A DNA stretch of 64,000 bases from the NCBI GenBank assembly GCA_039180025.1, contig JBCDDZ010000007.1, forward strand, positions 1-64,000, read 5' to 3'. This DNA is from Algisphaera sp039180025 (lineage in GTDB: Bacteria; Planctomycetota; Phycisphaerae; Phycisphaerales; Phycisphaeraceae). This document shows positions 18,448 to 27,172 of the stretch, in pieces; position 1 is the first letter of the stretch, and each line of letters opens with the position of its first letter. The notes below the pieces were generated by a model. The model was not told the origin of the DNA, ran no database searches, and was given only the letters and a program-made list of their open reading frames with translations. Position numbers and translations under genes: made by a program.

Positions 18448-20775
18448 TCACGGCGTGGGGGCCGCGGCGGGTTCGGGGGGGGGCAGACGCAGCGCCGTTT
18501 GGAGAGCCTGGGCGAACCGCTTGACCGCTGGCGAGCCGTCGCGGATCGCCACCACCAGCGCGTTGTCGTCCGGGTCGCTTACCTGCCCGATCAAATATGC
18601 GGTCTGCACCAGCGCGTTATCGCTCCGCCGGCCGAGCTCCAGGATCGGCTGGTACGCCGAGCGGGACGACTCGGGCGAGACGAGCGTGAGCAGCACCCAG
18701 GCCTGTTCGACCGCCGAGCCCTTTTCGAACGCCTCGACCAGCGCCGCCACCGCCGACCGCGCCGCCGCCGAGTCGATCCCCTCGGCGTTGAGGCGGTTGC
18801 TCACCTGCGCCACCCGGGCCAGCGCGACGAACCGTTCCCGGCCCTGGGCCAGCGCCAGGTCACGGGTCCACGACTGCAGCGTCTCGTTACTCAGCGAAGG
18901 CACGAAGGCCTGGACCGAGCGGACCGTGTCGATCGCGCCCAGCGTCCCGGCCACCACCGCGCCGTTGGGCAGGAACGCCGGGCTGGAGATGAACGTCGAG
19001 TTGTACGACACCGTGCGGGGCGTGCCCGTGGTCAGCAACAACCCGAACACCGAGCGGTCCAGCCGCACTTCGGTCGCCCACCGTTCTTTCGGGCCCAGCG
19101 TCAGCCGCCGCCCCAGGTCCAACACGATCGGCGGCAGCTGTCCGAAGTTCTCGCCCCGCGAAAACGCCGACACGGTGACCAGCCCCGTCGTCCCGAGCCC
19201 CACCGCGGGGTCGAGCGGCAGCGGCATGTCCAGATTGTTTTGGAGCACCAGCTCGACGCGGATCGGTTCGAGGAACTCGGTCCGCGAGGTGTCGAACCGC
19301 GCCCGCACACTCACCCACGGGTTCCGCTCGGTGTCGAAACGCCACAGCGAAACCGGCAGCCGGTTCATCGCGTCGATGATCGCCTGGCCCTGCGCGCTCG
19401 GGAGCACGTCCCGGCCCATCTCCTGGAGCTTCCGCGCCGCGAGCACCCCGCCGAAGGTCCCGGGCCAGTCGTGGACGACTTTGCGGACAAAGCGTGCCCG
19501 ACCCGCGTCGTCGCGGCCCTGGAGCAGGGCCAGGCCGTACGCCGAGAGCGCGTCGGTTTCCGCCGCCTGCGTGAACGCCTGCCGGGCCCACTGCTCTGTC
19601 CCCTCGCGCATGAACATAAACCCCGTCGCCCGCAGGTAACGCGGGTCGCTGCGTTCCTGGCTCTCGAGCAGCGGCCCGACCTCGTCGGTGTCCGGGCCGA
19701 AGACCGCTTTCACCCAGGCCAGCTCGAGGCCGGCGTCGCGGTCCCCGCCATCGACTTTGTTCTGAAGCTCTGTGACGACCCGGTCGTAGGCCGCCCGGCC
19801 CTCCTCGTTATCGCCGTGGAGTACGCGGCGGTGCAGGTCCACCTCGACCCGCAGGCCCATCTGCGCCTCGTCCGCTTCGTCCGGCGTGGCCAGCCCGGCC
19901 TCGATCTGGTCCAGAAGTTCCGCCGCCCGGCGGGTCTGCCCCGAGGCGATCAGGCTCCGCGTCCAGGTCGACCAAAATGAAGGCGAGATCGGCTCGCTGC
20001 GGGGCAGCCGCGACGCCACCTCGAACTGCTGCGCCGCCCGGTCGTATACCCCCAGGCTCGCCAGGGCGTCGCCCAGCACCAGCCGGGCCTCGGAGTCCGT
20101 CGGCCGGGCCCGCACCAGGTTGATCGCCGCCGCCGCGAGCTTGACCGGCGAGGCGTCTTTCTCGACCGCCAGCCGGTAAGTCAGGATCGCTGCTTCCCCG
20201 TTCGCCGGGTCCGCCCGCACCGCGGTCTTGAGGTGTTTGAAGTACCGCTTGTTGTCGCCGATCTCCTGCGCCGCCGCCGCCGCCGCAGACGCCAAGCGGG
20301 AACGCAACGCGTCGCTCATGGCTCCGCCGCTCTGCCCGGCGAGCCGTTCTTCCAACACCGCCAGCCGGCCGTCGAGCGTGGCGACCTCGGCCAGCTCCCA
20401 GAGCACCAGTTGGAGCCGCAACGCGTCGTCTTGCGGCCGGAGTTCTACGGTCTTGCGCAGGGCCTTCATCGCGGCGGCCCGATCGCCCGACCGCTCTAGC
20501 ACGTTGTAGAGATTCCCCCACGCCTGCCCGTCGTTTGGCGTCAATTCCAGCGCGGATTCGAGGAGCACTCGGGCTCGCTCCAGCTGATCCAGTCGAAGCT
20601 CGCCGTCGCCGCGGGTGTCCGCCAGCGTCTGGAACACCACCCGCTGGAGCATATCGGACAACAGCTCTTCCCCGGTTTGTGCCGCCGCCCGACCCGTGGC
20701 GAGGGTCAGCCCCAGCGTCAGCACACCGCCGACCCACAGACTCACGGCACGGCTTCGTAATCGGGTCGATGTCAT
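18448..20775 (-). CDS. secreted TPR-repeat protein, unknown function
   Basis: 775 residues starting with a signal peptide (MTSTRLRSRAVSLWVGGVL, cleavage likely after GRAAA near residue 33). The first half consists of TPR-like helical pairs (for example RARVLLESALELTPNDGQAWGNLYNVLERSGD). The second half has an all-beta middle region (about 470-610) and a final helical part that looks HEAT-like, ending Pro/Ala-rich. No catalytic motif is seen. The ATG at 20775 is chosen over an upstream in-frame ATG because it starts the signal peptide. It follows trpA by 71 bp on the same strand but is not obviously related to tryptophan synthesis. Proteins of this kind are frequent in Planctomycetes and probably act as periplasmic scaffolds (inference). 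Confidence 0.7.
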   Translation of the reverse strand: MTSTRLRSRAVSLWVGGVLTLGLTLATGRAAAQTGEELLSDMLQRVVFQTLADTRGDGELRLDQLERARVLLESALELTPNDGQAWGNLYNVLERSGDRAAAMKALRKTVELRPQDDALRLQLVLWELAEVATLDGRLAVLEERLAGQSGGAMSDALRSRLASAAAAAAQEIGDNKRYFKHLKTAVRADPANGEAAILTYRLAVEKDASPVKLAAAAINLVRARPTDSEARLVLGDALASLGVYDRAAQQFEVASRLPRSEPISPSFWSTWTRSLIASGQTRRAAELLDQIEAGLATPDEADEAQMGLRVEVDLHRRVLHGDNEEGRAAYDRVVTELQNKVDGGDRDAGLELAWVKAVFGPDTDEVGPLLESQERSDPRYLRATGFMFMREGTEQWARQAFTQAAETDALSAYGLALLQGRDDAGRARFVRKVVHDWPGTFGGVLAARKLQEMGRDVLPSAQGQAIIDAMNRLPVSLWRFDTERNPWVSVRARFDTSRTEFLEPIRVELVLQNNLDMPLPLDPAVGLGTTGLVTVSAFSRGENFGQLPPIVLDLGRRLTLGPKERWATEVRLDRSVFGLLLTTGTPRTVSYNSTFISSPAFLPNGAVVAGTLGAIDTVRSVQAFVPSLSNETLQSWTRDLALAQGRERFVALARVAQVSNRLNAEGIDSAAARSAVAALVEAFEKGSAVEQAWVLLTLVSPESSRSAYQPILELGRRSDNALVQTAYLIGQVSDPDDNALVVAIRDGSPAVKRFAQALQTALRLPPPEPAAAPTP

Positions 20776-20846
20776 CTTGATTGGCCTCAAAATCAGCGGC
20801 CGTCTGCCCGGGGCGGGCCGCGTCGGTCCTGTGCAAATGCTCGGAT

Positions 20847-21707
20847 TCAAGGGGCAGCGGGCGCCGAGCCCGCCGCGTCCTGCCTGGTCGATACGTCCAG
20901 CCCCGTCGCCAGTTCGCGGATCATCTCCCCGGCCCCGGCCACCACTGCTTCCTGACCGCTCCCACGGGTGACCAGGTCGTTAACCCGGCCCACCAGGGCC
21001 GACCCCACGATCGCCGCGTCCGCGACCTCCACCACTTCCCGGACCTGGGCCGCGGTGCTGATCCCGAAACCCACCGCCATGGGGAGCTGCGTGACCGCCC
21101 GCAGCCGGGTCAGCCTCGCCGGCAGCGACGCGGGCAACGCGCTGCGAGCGCCGGTGATCCCCGGCCGGGACACGACGTAAACAAAGCCCGTGCTCGCCGC
21201 GGCGATCGCCTCGGCCCGGTCGATCGGGGTGGTGGGCGCGATCAGCATGCTCAGCACCAGCCCCGCGTCCGCCGCCGCGGCCCGGGCGGGGCCCGACTCT
21301 TCGAGGGGCAGATCCGGGAAAATAAAACCGTCCAGCCCGGCGTCGCGGGCCTGCCCGACGAACGCGGCCAGCCCGATACGGTGCACGATCGAATAGCTGA
21401 CCATCGCGACGAGTCCGAGCGCTTCGACCTGCGGCCGCACCTCCGCCACCTTCTCGAAAACCTCCGCGACTTCAAGCCCCGCGTCCAGGGCCCGCTGCAT
21501 CGACGCCTGGATGACCGGGCCGTCGGCGATCGGGTCGCTGAAGGGGATCCCCACCTCGCACACCGCGGCCCCGGCCGCTTGCGCCGCCCGCAGGATACCC
21601 GCCGTAACGTCCAGGCTGGGGTCACCCGCGGTTACGAACGGCATCAGGGCTCGGCCGCCGCGGCCCCGCTGCTGAGCAAAAATGTCGTCGATCCGGTTCG
21701 CACCCAT
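20847..21707 (-). CDS. trpA: tryptophan synthase alpha chain
   Basis: Cleaves indole-3-glycerol phosphate to indole and glyceraldehyde-3-phosphate, passing indole to TrpB. The 286-residue TIM barrel shows the catalytic Glu in CEVGIPFSDPIADGP, the catalytic Asp region DGFIFPDLPLEES, the TPIDRAEAIAAASTGFVYVVSRPGITG block and the phosphate-binding GFGIST and GSALV segments. The start at ATG 21707 matches the family N-terminus NRIDDIFAQ; an upstream in-frame ATG at 21737 is less likely. No other trp gene lies in the window, so trpA is detached from a trp operon here. About 120-160 bp upstream is a short repeated motif, reported separately. Confidence 0.95.
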   Translation of the reverse strand: MGANRIDDIFAQQRGRGGRALMPFVTAGDPSLDVTAGILRAAQAAGAAVCEVGIPFSDPIADGPVIQASMQRALDAGLEVAEVFEKVAEVRPQVEALGLVAMVSYSIVHRIGLAAFVGQARDAGLDGFIFPDLPLEESGPARAAAADAGLVLSMLIAPTTPIDRAEAIAAASTGFVYVVSRPGITGARSALPASLPARLTRLRAVTQLPMAVGFGISTAAQVREVVEVADAAIVGSALVGRVNDLVTRGSGQEAVVAGAGEMIRELATGLDVSTRQDAAGSAPAAP

Positions 21708-21824
21708 GAGCCCCACAGGATAAGCCGCCCCCCCCACCCCTGCAATCTCTGCGCAACCCCGTCCTGGACGTCGATAACGGACAGGTTTGAAACCCCGGGG
21801 CCGCTTCCCGAGAGGCTAGGCAAA

Positions 21825-21868
21825 GCGATAAACTCGTACGACTTCCGCGATAAACGTCGTGCTCGTAC
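21825..21868. repeat. tandem intergenic motif upstream of trpA
   Basis: GCGATAAAC occurs twice (21825-21833 and 21847-21855) and each copy is followed by CTCGTAC (21833-21839 and 21862-21868). The first copy also contains GTACGAC and the second GTCGTGC, so part of the element can pair. It lies between the lptG-type gene end (21888) and the trpA start (21707). It could be an operator or a small genome repeat; function unknown. Confidence 0.4.
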
Positions 21869-21887
21869 TTGGCCTGACCCGCCATGC

Positions 21888-23036
21888 CTACGACTCGACG
21901 GTCTGCAACAGCCACCCCGCCACGGGCAGATAGATCGCCACCGGCAACCACGCCACCAGGGCCGGCCCCCCCACCGGCAGCGCCCCGGCGGACATCTGCA
22001 GCATCAGCAGCCCGCCCCCCCACGCCCCGATGCACAGCCCCGCCGCGTTGAGCGAAGACTGCAGCGTATTGCCCGGCAGCCGTTTCAGGAAAAACGGGAG
22101 CCCGATCACCAGCACCAGCACGTTGAGCACCATCAGGCTGAATCGGCTGGAAATAATCCGCGCGATTTTGTCACGCTGCTCCCCGGTCACCGCGTCGTTG
22201 CGGGCCAGCGCTTCGAGCGAGCGGACCGACAACAGGTTCGCGTACAGCGCGTTCTTACGGGCCAGCATCACCGTCGGCGAAAGCTGGGTTTCGTAAGACT
22301 CCACGACGCGCACCGGCCGGGCCGTCGCCGACTCCGCCGCGGCCCGGTCCTGCGGCGTTTCCGCGTAGCCGTTGACCAACAACCATCGGCCCGCCGCGTC
22401 GTCCCACTGCGCGGACTCGGCGGTCACGATCAGCTTGGTGCTCCCGGTGGCGTCTCGGCTCAAGATCCGCACGTCCTGCAGCCGGCCGTCGTCCGCGTCG
22501 AACCGCGAGGCGCTGAGCAGGTCCTGGCTGCCCCGATCGGTCTGGGCGTAGTAGACCTCTTCGCTCTCGAGCCCCTTCTTGGGCAGCTTGAGTTCGGACT
22601 TCTTACGCACCAGCTTCGGGGCCAGGGGCGGGAGCAGGAACTCCTGCACCGGCAGCGTGACCGCGCTGAGCACCACCCCGGTCACCAGCACGGGCGCCGC
22701 CACGCGGTAGAGGCTCACCCCGCTCGAGATCACGGCGGTCAGCTCCCGGTGCCGCTGGAGCCCGACGATCGTAAACCCCATCGCCCCGACCACGATCAGC
22801 CCGTTGAAGAACACGTAGACCAGCAGCAGCACCGGCACGTAGTAGTCCACGATCGTCGCCGCGGTGGCCAACGCCGGGATCCCGTACCAGGAATCCTGAT
22901 GTTTTTCCCCGGCCTGCACGAACTCGTCGAGGTCCACGATCAGGTCCACCACCACAAACAGCAGCATCACCACCGCGAAGAGGACCGCGAAGTTGGTCAG
23001 AAACTGTTTGATGATGTAGCGGTCCAGCACCTTCAT
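21888..23036 (-). CDS. lptG: LptG/LptF-family (YjgP/YjgQ) LPS-export permease
   Basis: 382 residues. Membrane subunit of the LptB2FG exporter that extracts LPS from the inner membrane. It starts with LDRYIIKQFLTNFAVLF, the classic YjgQ N-terminus, followed by paired transmembrane helices to about residue 130. A periplasmic beta-jellyroll occupies about 140-290, and three further helices close the protein (ISSRFSLMVLNVLVLVIGLPFFL). It sits 6 bp after the other permease gene on the same strand, a typical lptF-lptG operon. Assignment as G rather than F rests on size and gene order only. The partners LptB, C and A are not in the window. Confidence 0.85.
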   Translation of the reverse strand: MKVLDRYIIKQFLTNFAVLFAVVMLLFVVVDLIVDLDEFVQAGEKHQDSWYGIPALATAATIVDYYVPVLLLVYVFFNGLIVVGAMGFTIVGLQRHRELTAVISSGVSLYRVAAPVLVTGVVLSAVTLPVQEFLLPPLAPKLVRKKSELKLPKKGLESEEVYYAQTDRGSQDLLSASRFDADDGRLQDVRILSRDATGSTKLIVTAESAQWDDAAGRWLLVNGYAETPQDRAAAESATARPVRVVESYETQLSPTVMLARKNALYANLLSVRSLEALARNDAVTGEQRDKIARIISSRFSLMVLNVLVLVIGLPFFLKRLPGNTLQSSLNAAGLCIGAWGGGLLMLQMSAGALPVGGPALVAWLPVAIYLPVAGWLLQTVES

Positions 23037-23042
23037 CGTGGT

Positions 23043-24719
23043 TTAGTTCCGTGCCAATCGGTAGTAGGTCCCTACCAACACCAGCAGCAGCAGCCCGTTG
23101 CCCGCCCAGACCACCGCCATCCCCGTGGCCACCGACACGTCGGCCCCCTGGGCCAGGTTGACCCCGCTGCTGATGATGATCAGCGTGACGATCGCGAGCA
23201 TGAAGCTCCAGAAATACACCACCAGCGGAGCCTGCCCCTTGAGCTTCATGCTCAGCACCGCGCCCAGGAGCAGCAGCAGCGCACACGACACCGCCGAGGC
23301 CGCCCGCTCGTGCCGTTGCCCCACGATGTCCCGCCGCAGGGCCGCCACCGCACGGTCCAGGCTGCCGGCCATCGACGACACCGTGGCCGACGCCGCGTAG
23401 GTCGGCAGCTCGGCCTCGGCCAAGAGCTCCGCCGCCGGCCGCTGCTCCAGGTCGTCGGGCAGAAACTCCGGCCACGCCAGCTGACGGAACATCAGCGACT
23501 TGGACCCGACCGTCGGCCCACCGCGGTGGTCCTCGATCTGCACGTCCAACAGCTCCAGGTCGATCGTCGGCTCGGGCGTGAGCGCGTTGGTCTGCACCCG
23601 CACGAACGCCGACTCGGCGGTGTAGGTCCGAAACGGCTGGCCCTCCACCCGGCCGTCGGCGTAGAACGACATCCGGATCGGCACGGCCTCGCCGTCCGCG
23701 TCCACCCCCGACGACATCCGCAGCAGCTCGCCGTCCTCTTCGACGCGCGGCACCGAGAGGACGTAGCGTTCGTCCTGGAGCGGGCCGTACAGCACCGCCC
23801 GGTCCTTGACCGCGCCGAACGCCTGCCGCAGGCTCTCGGTCGCCATCGCCGAGGCCAGCGACTGGATCGATTCGCGGATCTCGCGCGACCGCTCGGGCTC
23901 GCGTTCGTAGGCATCGAGGTCCGAGGCCGAGAGAAACTTCGGGTCGTCGCTGAACAGGCTCGGGATACGCAGCGGCCCGACCCGCGTCCACGCCACCCGC
24001 ATCAGCACCCCCGTCGTCGGCGCGTAACGCGTCACGTTCTGCAGCTCGAACACGCCCCAGGCGTCTTCCGTGTCCCGGTCGCTGAAGACCATCAGCACCG
24101 CGTTCTCCGCGGTCGTGTCCTCCAGGATCCGGCCCCGGCCGTCGGTCCGCCCCACCACCACCCCGCCCAGCTCGACGAGCTGGGTCATCGGCAGCGCCGA
24201 CCCGGGCACCTCCTGCGGCGGGAACTGGGCCGCCGAGTCCGCGTACACCACCACGTCCTCGCCCGGGAACTCGAAAAACTGCCGCTGCCCGAGCTGCGTG
24301 ACCAACAGCCCGATCACGTCCCCCTCCACCGTCCGCTCGGCCAACCGGAAGAAGCTCGGCACGACCGCGTTGCTCAGGTAAAGCATCCCCCCCGTGAGCA
24401 CGACCCCCAGGGCCAACACCGGCGCCAACACCTTCACGTAGCTGATCCCCGACGCCGAGCAGGCGAGGATCTCGTTATCCCCCGCCAACCGGATGAAGAC
24501 CAGCGTGCTCGCGAACGCCCCGGCGAACGGCAGCGCAAAGCCCAGCACGGTAGGCGCGGTGAAGATCACGAACTTCACCAAGAGCGCTGCGGTCAACTGC
24601 CCGTCGGACATCGGCTGCACCGCGGTGGCAAAACTCATCACCACCACTAAAACCGCGGTGGTCAGCAGCAGCAGCTTCAGCAGCTCGCGCAGGATGTACC
24701 GGTAAAGCGTCCAGGGCAT
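23043..24719 (-). CDS. lptF: LptF/LptG-family (YjgP/YjgQ) LPS-export permease, enlarged periplasmic domain
   Basis: 558 residues, longer than the usual 360-400. It starts PWTLYRYILRELLKLLLL, then has three helices including the family motif FALPFAGAFASTLVFIRLAGDNEILACSASGIS, and ends with three helices (SAVSCALLLLLGAVLSMKLKG...). The extra length is an enlarged soluble periplasmic region of roughly 300 residues between the membrane halves. Together with the neighbouring permease it should form the LptFG channel. The ATG at 24719 is chosen since residues before it in the open frame are Arg/Ala-rich and not family-like. The stop is 6 bp before the lptG ATG. Confidence 0.85.
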   Translation of the reverse strand: MPWTLYRYILRELLKLLLLTTAVLVVVMSFATAVQPMSDGQLTAALLVKFVIFTAPTVLGFALPFAGAFASTLVFIRLAGDNEILACSASGISYVKVLAPVLALGVVLTGGMLYLSNAVVPSFFRLAERTVEGDVIGLLVTQLGQRQFFEFPGEDVVVYADSAAQFPPQEVPGSALPMTQLVELGGVVVGRTDGRGRILEDTTAENAVLMVFSDRDTEDAWGVFELQNVTRYAPTTGVLMRVAWTRVGPLRIPSLFSDDPKFLSASDLDAYEREPERSREIRESIQSLASAMATESLRQAFGAVKDRAVLYGPLQDERYVLSVPRVEEDGELLRMSSGVDADGEAVPIRMSFYADGRVEGQPFRTYTAESAFVRVQTNALTPEPTIDLELLDVQIEDHRGGPTVGSKSLMFRQLAWPEFLPDDLEQRPAAELLAEAELPTYAASATVSSMAGSLDRAVAALRRDIVGQRHERAASAVSCALLLLLGAVLSMKLKGQAPLVVYFWSFMLAIVTLIIISSGVNLAQGADVSVATGMAVVWAGNGLLLLVLVGTYYRLARN

Positions 24720-24884
24720 CGGGGCGCATAGTCTAGCCCAACCCGCCCCCGCCCGAATCCGGCCCGAGGCCCGCGCCGGCCAACGCGGAATAAGCCTCCG
24801 CACGAAGCAAAAACCAACCGGGATCGTGGAGGCCTCCGCGCCCGACCCGGCCCATCACCCGCCCCCCGCCGGCGGCCCCGCTGC

Positions 24885-25616
24885 TCAGCCCAGCGCCGCG
24901 GCCTGCACCGACCGCAGCTCGCCGATGCCCTTGGCCGCCAAGTCCAGCAGCGCGTCGAGTTGGGCACGCCGGAACGTCCCCTTCTCTCCGGTTCCCTGCA
25001 CCTCGACGTATTCCCCGGCTCCGTTCATGACGACGTTCATGTCCACCTCCGCCCGCACATCGAGCGGGTAGTCCAGGTCCAGCGTCGCGACCCCGTCAAT
25101 CACCCCGACGCTGACCGCCGCGACCCCCGCCGCCTCGCCCGGCGGCGAGACCAGCGCCGCGTCGATATCGTCAAGCCTTCCCTCGCCCGCCGCCCAGCGC
25201 AGCGCCTGCACCAGCGCGACGTAGGCCCCGGTGATCGCCGCAGTCCGGGTCCCGCCGTCCGCGACCAGGACGTCGCAGTCGCAGGTGACCGCCAGCCCCG
25301 GCATGCCGTCGAGGTCCACCGCCGCCCGCAGCGACCGGCCGATCAGCCGCTGGATCTCGGTCCCCCGGCCGTCGGGGCCCCGGCGTTTGCGGTCCGGGGT
25401 CGAGCCCGGCAGCATCGCGTACTCCGCGCTGACCCAGCCGTGCGTCGGCGTGCCCGTCTCGGGGTCGCGTTTGATCCACCGCGGCACGTCGGCCTGCACG
25501 CTCGCGGTGCACAGCACCCGCGTCTCCCCCGCAGTGATCACCACGCTCCCCGGGGCCCCGGCGGGGAAAGGGTCGATCGTGGTCGGGCGCAGCTCGTCGG
25601 CGGGGCGTGGTTTCAT
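24885..25616 (-). CDS. rph: ribonuclease PH
   Basis: Phosphorolytic 3'-5' exoribonuclease that trims tRNA 3' ends. 243 residues, normal for the family. Diagnostic segments are GSVVITAGETRVLCTASVQ near the N-terminus, RGTEIQRLIGRSLRAAVDL, TCDCDVLVADGGTRTAAITGAYVAL and DLDYPLDVRAEVDMNVVM. The start at ATG 25616 gives the family N-terminus RPADELRP. It is upstream of lptF on the same strand with a 165-bp gap, so linkage to that operon is uncertain. It is divergent from the DUF900-type hydrolase gene by 77 bp. Confidence 0.95.
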   Translation of the reverse strand: MKPRPADELRPTTIDPFPAGAPGSVVITAGETRVLCTASVQADVPRWIKRDPETGTPTHGWVSAEYAMLPGSTPDRKRRGPDGRGTEIQRLIGRSLRAAVDLDGMPGLAVTCDCDVLVADGGTRTAAITGAYVALVQALRWAAGEGRLDDIDAALVSPPGEAAGVAAVSVGVIDGVATLDLDYPLDVRAEVDMNVVMNGAGEYVEVQGTGEKGTFRRAQLDALLDLAAKGIGELRSVQAAALG

Positions 25617-25693
25617 GGCCACGGTGTACCCGCCCCCTCCCCGCCACGCAAACCGGTGTCGGCCCACCCCTCGCCGACCGTAAACTATAGAAC

Positions 25694-27172
25694 ATGGAAC
25701 CCAATCCCCCCGCCCGGCGGCCGCGCCCGTTTCTCCTCCTCCTCGCGCTGGTGGTCCTCTCGGCCGCGATGCCGGCGTGTCAGCGGCAGCTCATGCGGGC
25801 CCCGGTCATGTTTCACCAGAGCCAGGCCGACCCCTTCGACCAGTTGCCCGAATCCAAACGGACCCCCGCCGCAACGATCTTCTACGCCACCAACCGCACC
25901 GCGGACCCCGAGTCGACCGAAGAGCCCTACGGCCGTGCACGCGCCGCGGCGCTGACCCTCGGCAGGCTCGAGGTCGAGATCGGCAAGCAACTCGGCTGGG
26001 AGCAACTGATCGACAAAACCCTGGGGCCGCGGAACAGCGACCGCCCGCCGCTGCACATCGAGCCGCCCCACGAGTTCGGCCCGTTGCTCACCACCGCCCC
26101 CCCGCGCGTGATCCGCCAAGCCGCGGCCGCCAACCAGACCGACGAGGACGCCAGCGAAAAAGACCTGCAGGTCCGCTTCATGCCCCGCCTCGACCCGGGC
26201 CGCGGCGCATTCCGCTTCGGCGACGCGATCAACCGCGAGATGGCCGAGACCCAGCACCCCGACATCTACGTGTACGTCCACGGCTATCGCAACTCCTACT
26301 CGGACGCGGTCGAATCCGCCGCGAGTCTGCACCACTATAACGGCCGGCGGGGCGCGGTCATCGCGTTCTCCTGGCCGTCTCAGAAGCACCTCCTGGACTA
26401 CCTCGAAGACCGCGAGTCGGCCCAGTTTGCGGTGTCCGACCTCCGCCAGTTGTTGGTGTTCCTCGCCGACCACACCGACGCCGAGCGGATCCACCTGATC
26501 GCGCACTCGATGGGCACTTTCCTGACCTCCAACGCGCTGCGTGAACTCCGCCTCATCGGCTTCGAGAAGTCGCCCGAAGAACTGCACGAGCGGTTCCGCA
26601 TCGACAACGTGGTCCTGGTCGCCCCGGACATCGACGTGGACGTGCTGCAGAAACGGTTTTTCCGCGAGGGGTTCCACCACTCCGCCCGCCGGCTGACCAT
26701 CTACGTCTCGCCCGACGACCAGGCCCTGGCCTGGGCCACGCGGCTGCTCTACGGCATCTCGCGGGCCGGCAGCGTGACCGGCGATTACCTCAGCGAAACC
26801 CAGCAGCTCTGGCTCAAGGCCCACCGCGAATCCGTCGCGATCGTCGATATCTCCGGCCAGAAGACCTACGGGCTGGGCCACTCGCATCACACGGAAAACC
26901 CGGGCGTGGCCTCGGACCTGCTCCTGCTCCTGGCCCACGACCTGCCCCCGGCCAAGCGCGGCCTCCGGCTCGCCCCCCGGACCGGGGTATGGAGCTTCCC
27001 CGAAGGCTACACCCCCGAGGTGCAGCGCATCGCCGAACGCTACTACCCGCCGCGCACTTCTGCCTCGACCGCCCGCAAACTCGGCGCGCCCCGCCCCGCC
27101 AACCCGGACCCGGACCCGGACCCCGAAACCCTCACGCCGCCGCGGTCACCATCTCCGGCAGCAGCGCCCTGA
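25694..27172 (+). CDS. alpha/beta hydrolase, DUF900 type, exported
   Basis: 492 residues. The N-terminus has a hydrophobic export signal ending in a weak lipobox-like AMPAC (Cys29), so it may be a lipoprotein. The hydrolase core shows DIYVYVHGYRNSYSDAVESA (oxyanion HG), the AFSWPS strand and the nucleophile elbow IAHSMG (S272), typical of DUF900 proteins. A later HHT around residue 400 may supply the catalytic His. The tail is Pro/Asp-rich and low complexity. The last 41 bp overlap the convergent CapD-like gene. The substrate is unknown; esterase or lipase activity is inferred from fold only. Confidence 0.8.
   Translation: MEPNPPARRPRPFLLLLALVVLSAAMPACQRQLMRAPVMFHQSQADPFDQLPESKRTPAATIFYATNRTADPESTEEPYGRARAAALTLGRLEVEIGKQLGWEQLIDKTLGPRNSDRPPLHIEPPHEFGPLLTTAPPRVIRQAAAANQTDEDASEKDLQVRFMPRLDPGRGAFRFGDAINREMAETQHPDIYVYVHGYRNSYSDAVESAASLHHYNGRRGAVIAFSWPSQKHLLDYLEDRESAQFAVSDLRQLLVFLADHTDAERIHLIAHSMGTFLTSNALRELRLIGFEKSPEELHERFRIDNVVLVAPDIDVDVLQKRFFREGFHHSARRLTIYVSPDDQALAWATRLLYGISRAGSVTGDYLSETQQLWLKAHRESVAIVDISGQKTYGLGHSHHTENPGVASDLLLLLAHDLPPAKRGLRLAPRTGVWSFPEGYTPEVQRIAERYYPPRTSASTARKLGAPRPANPDPDPDPETLTPPRSPSPAAAP

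Noticed and set aside
17272..19980. A 902-codon plus-strand open frame across the kinase and TPR genes
   Set aside because: Antisense shadow of two genes with family features; Arg/Pro-rich with no domain.
20781..24650. A 1289-codon open frame on the plus strand across trpA, lptG and lptF
   Set aside because: It is antisense to well-identified genes; its composition (Arg/His/Gln/Pro-rich) is what high-G+C third-position bias produces on the opposite strand, and no motif is seen.
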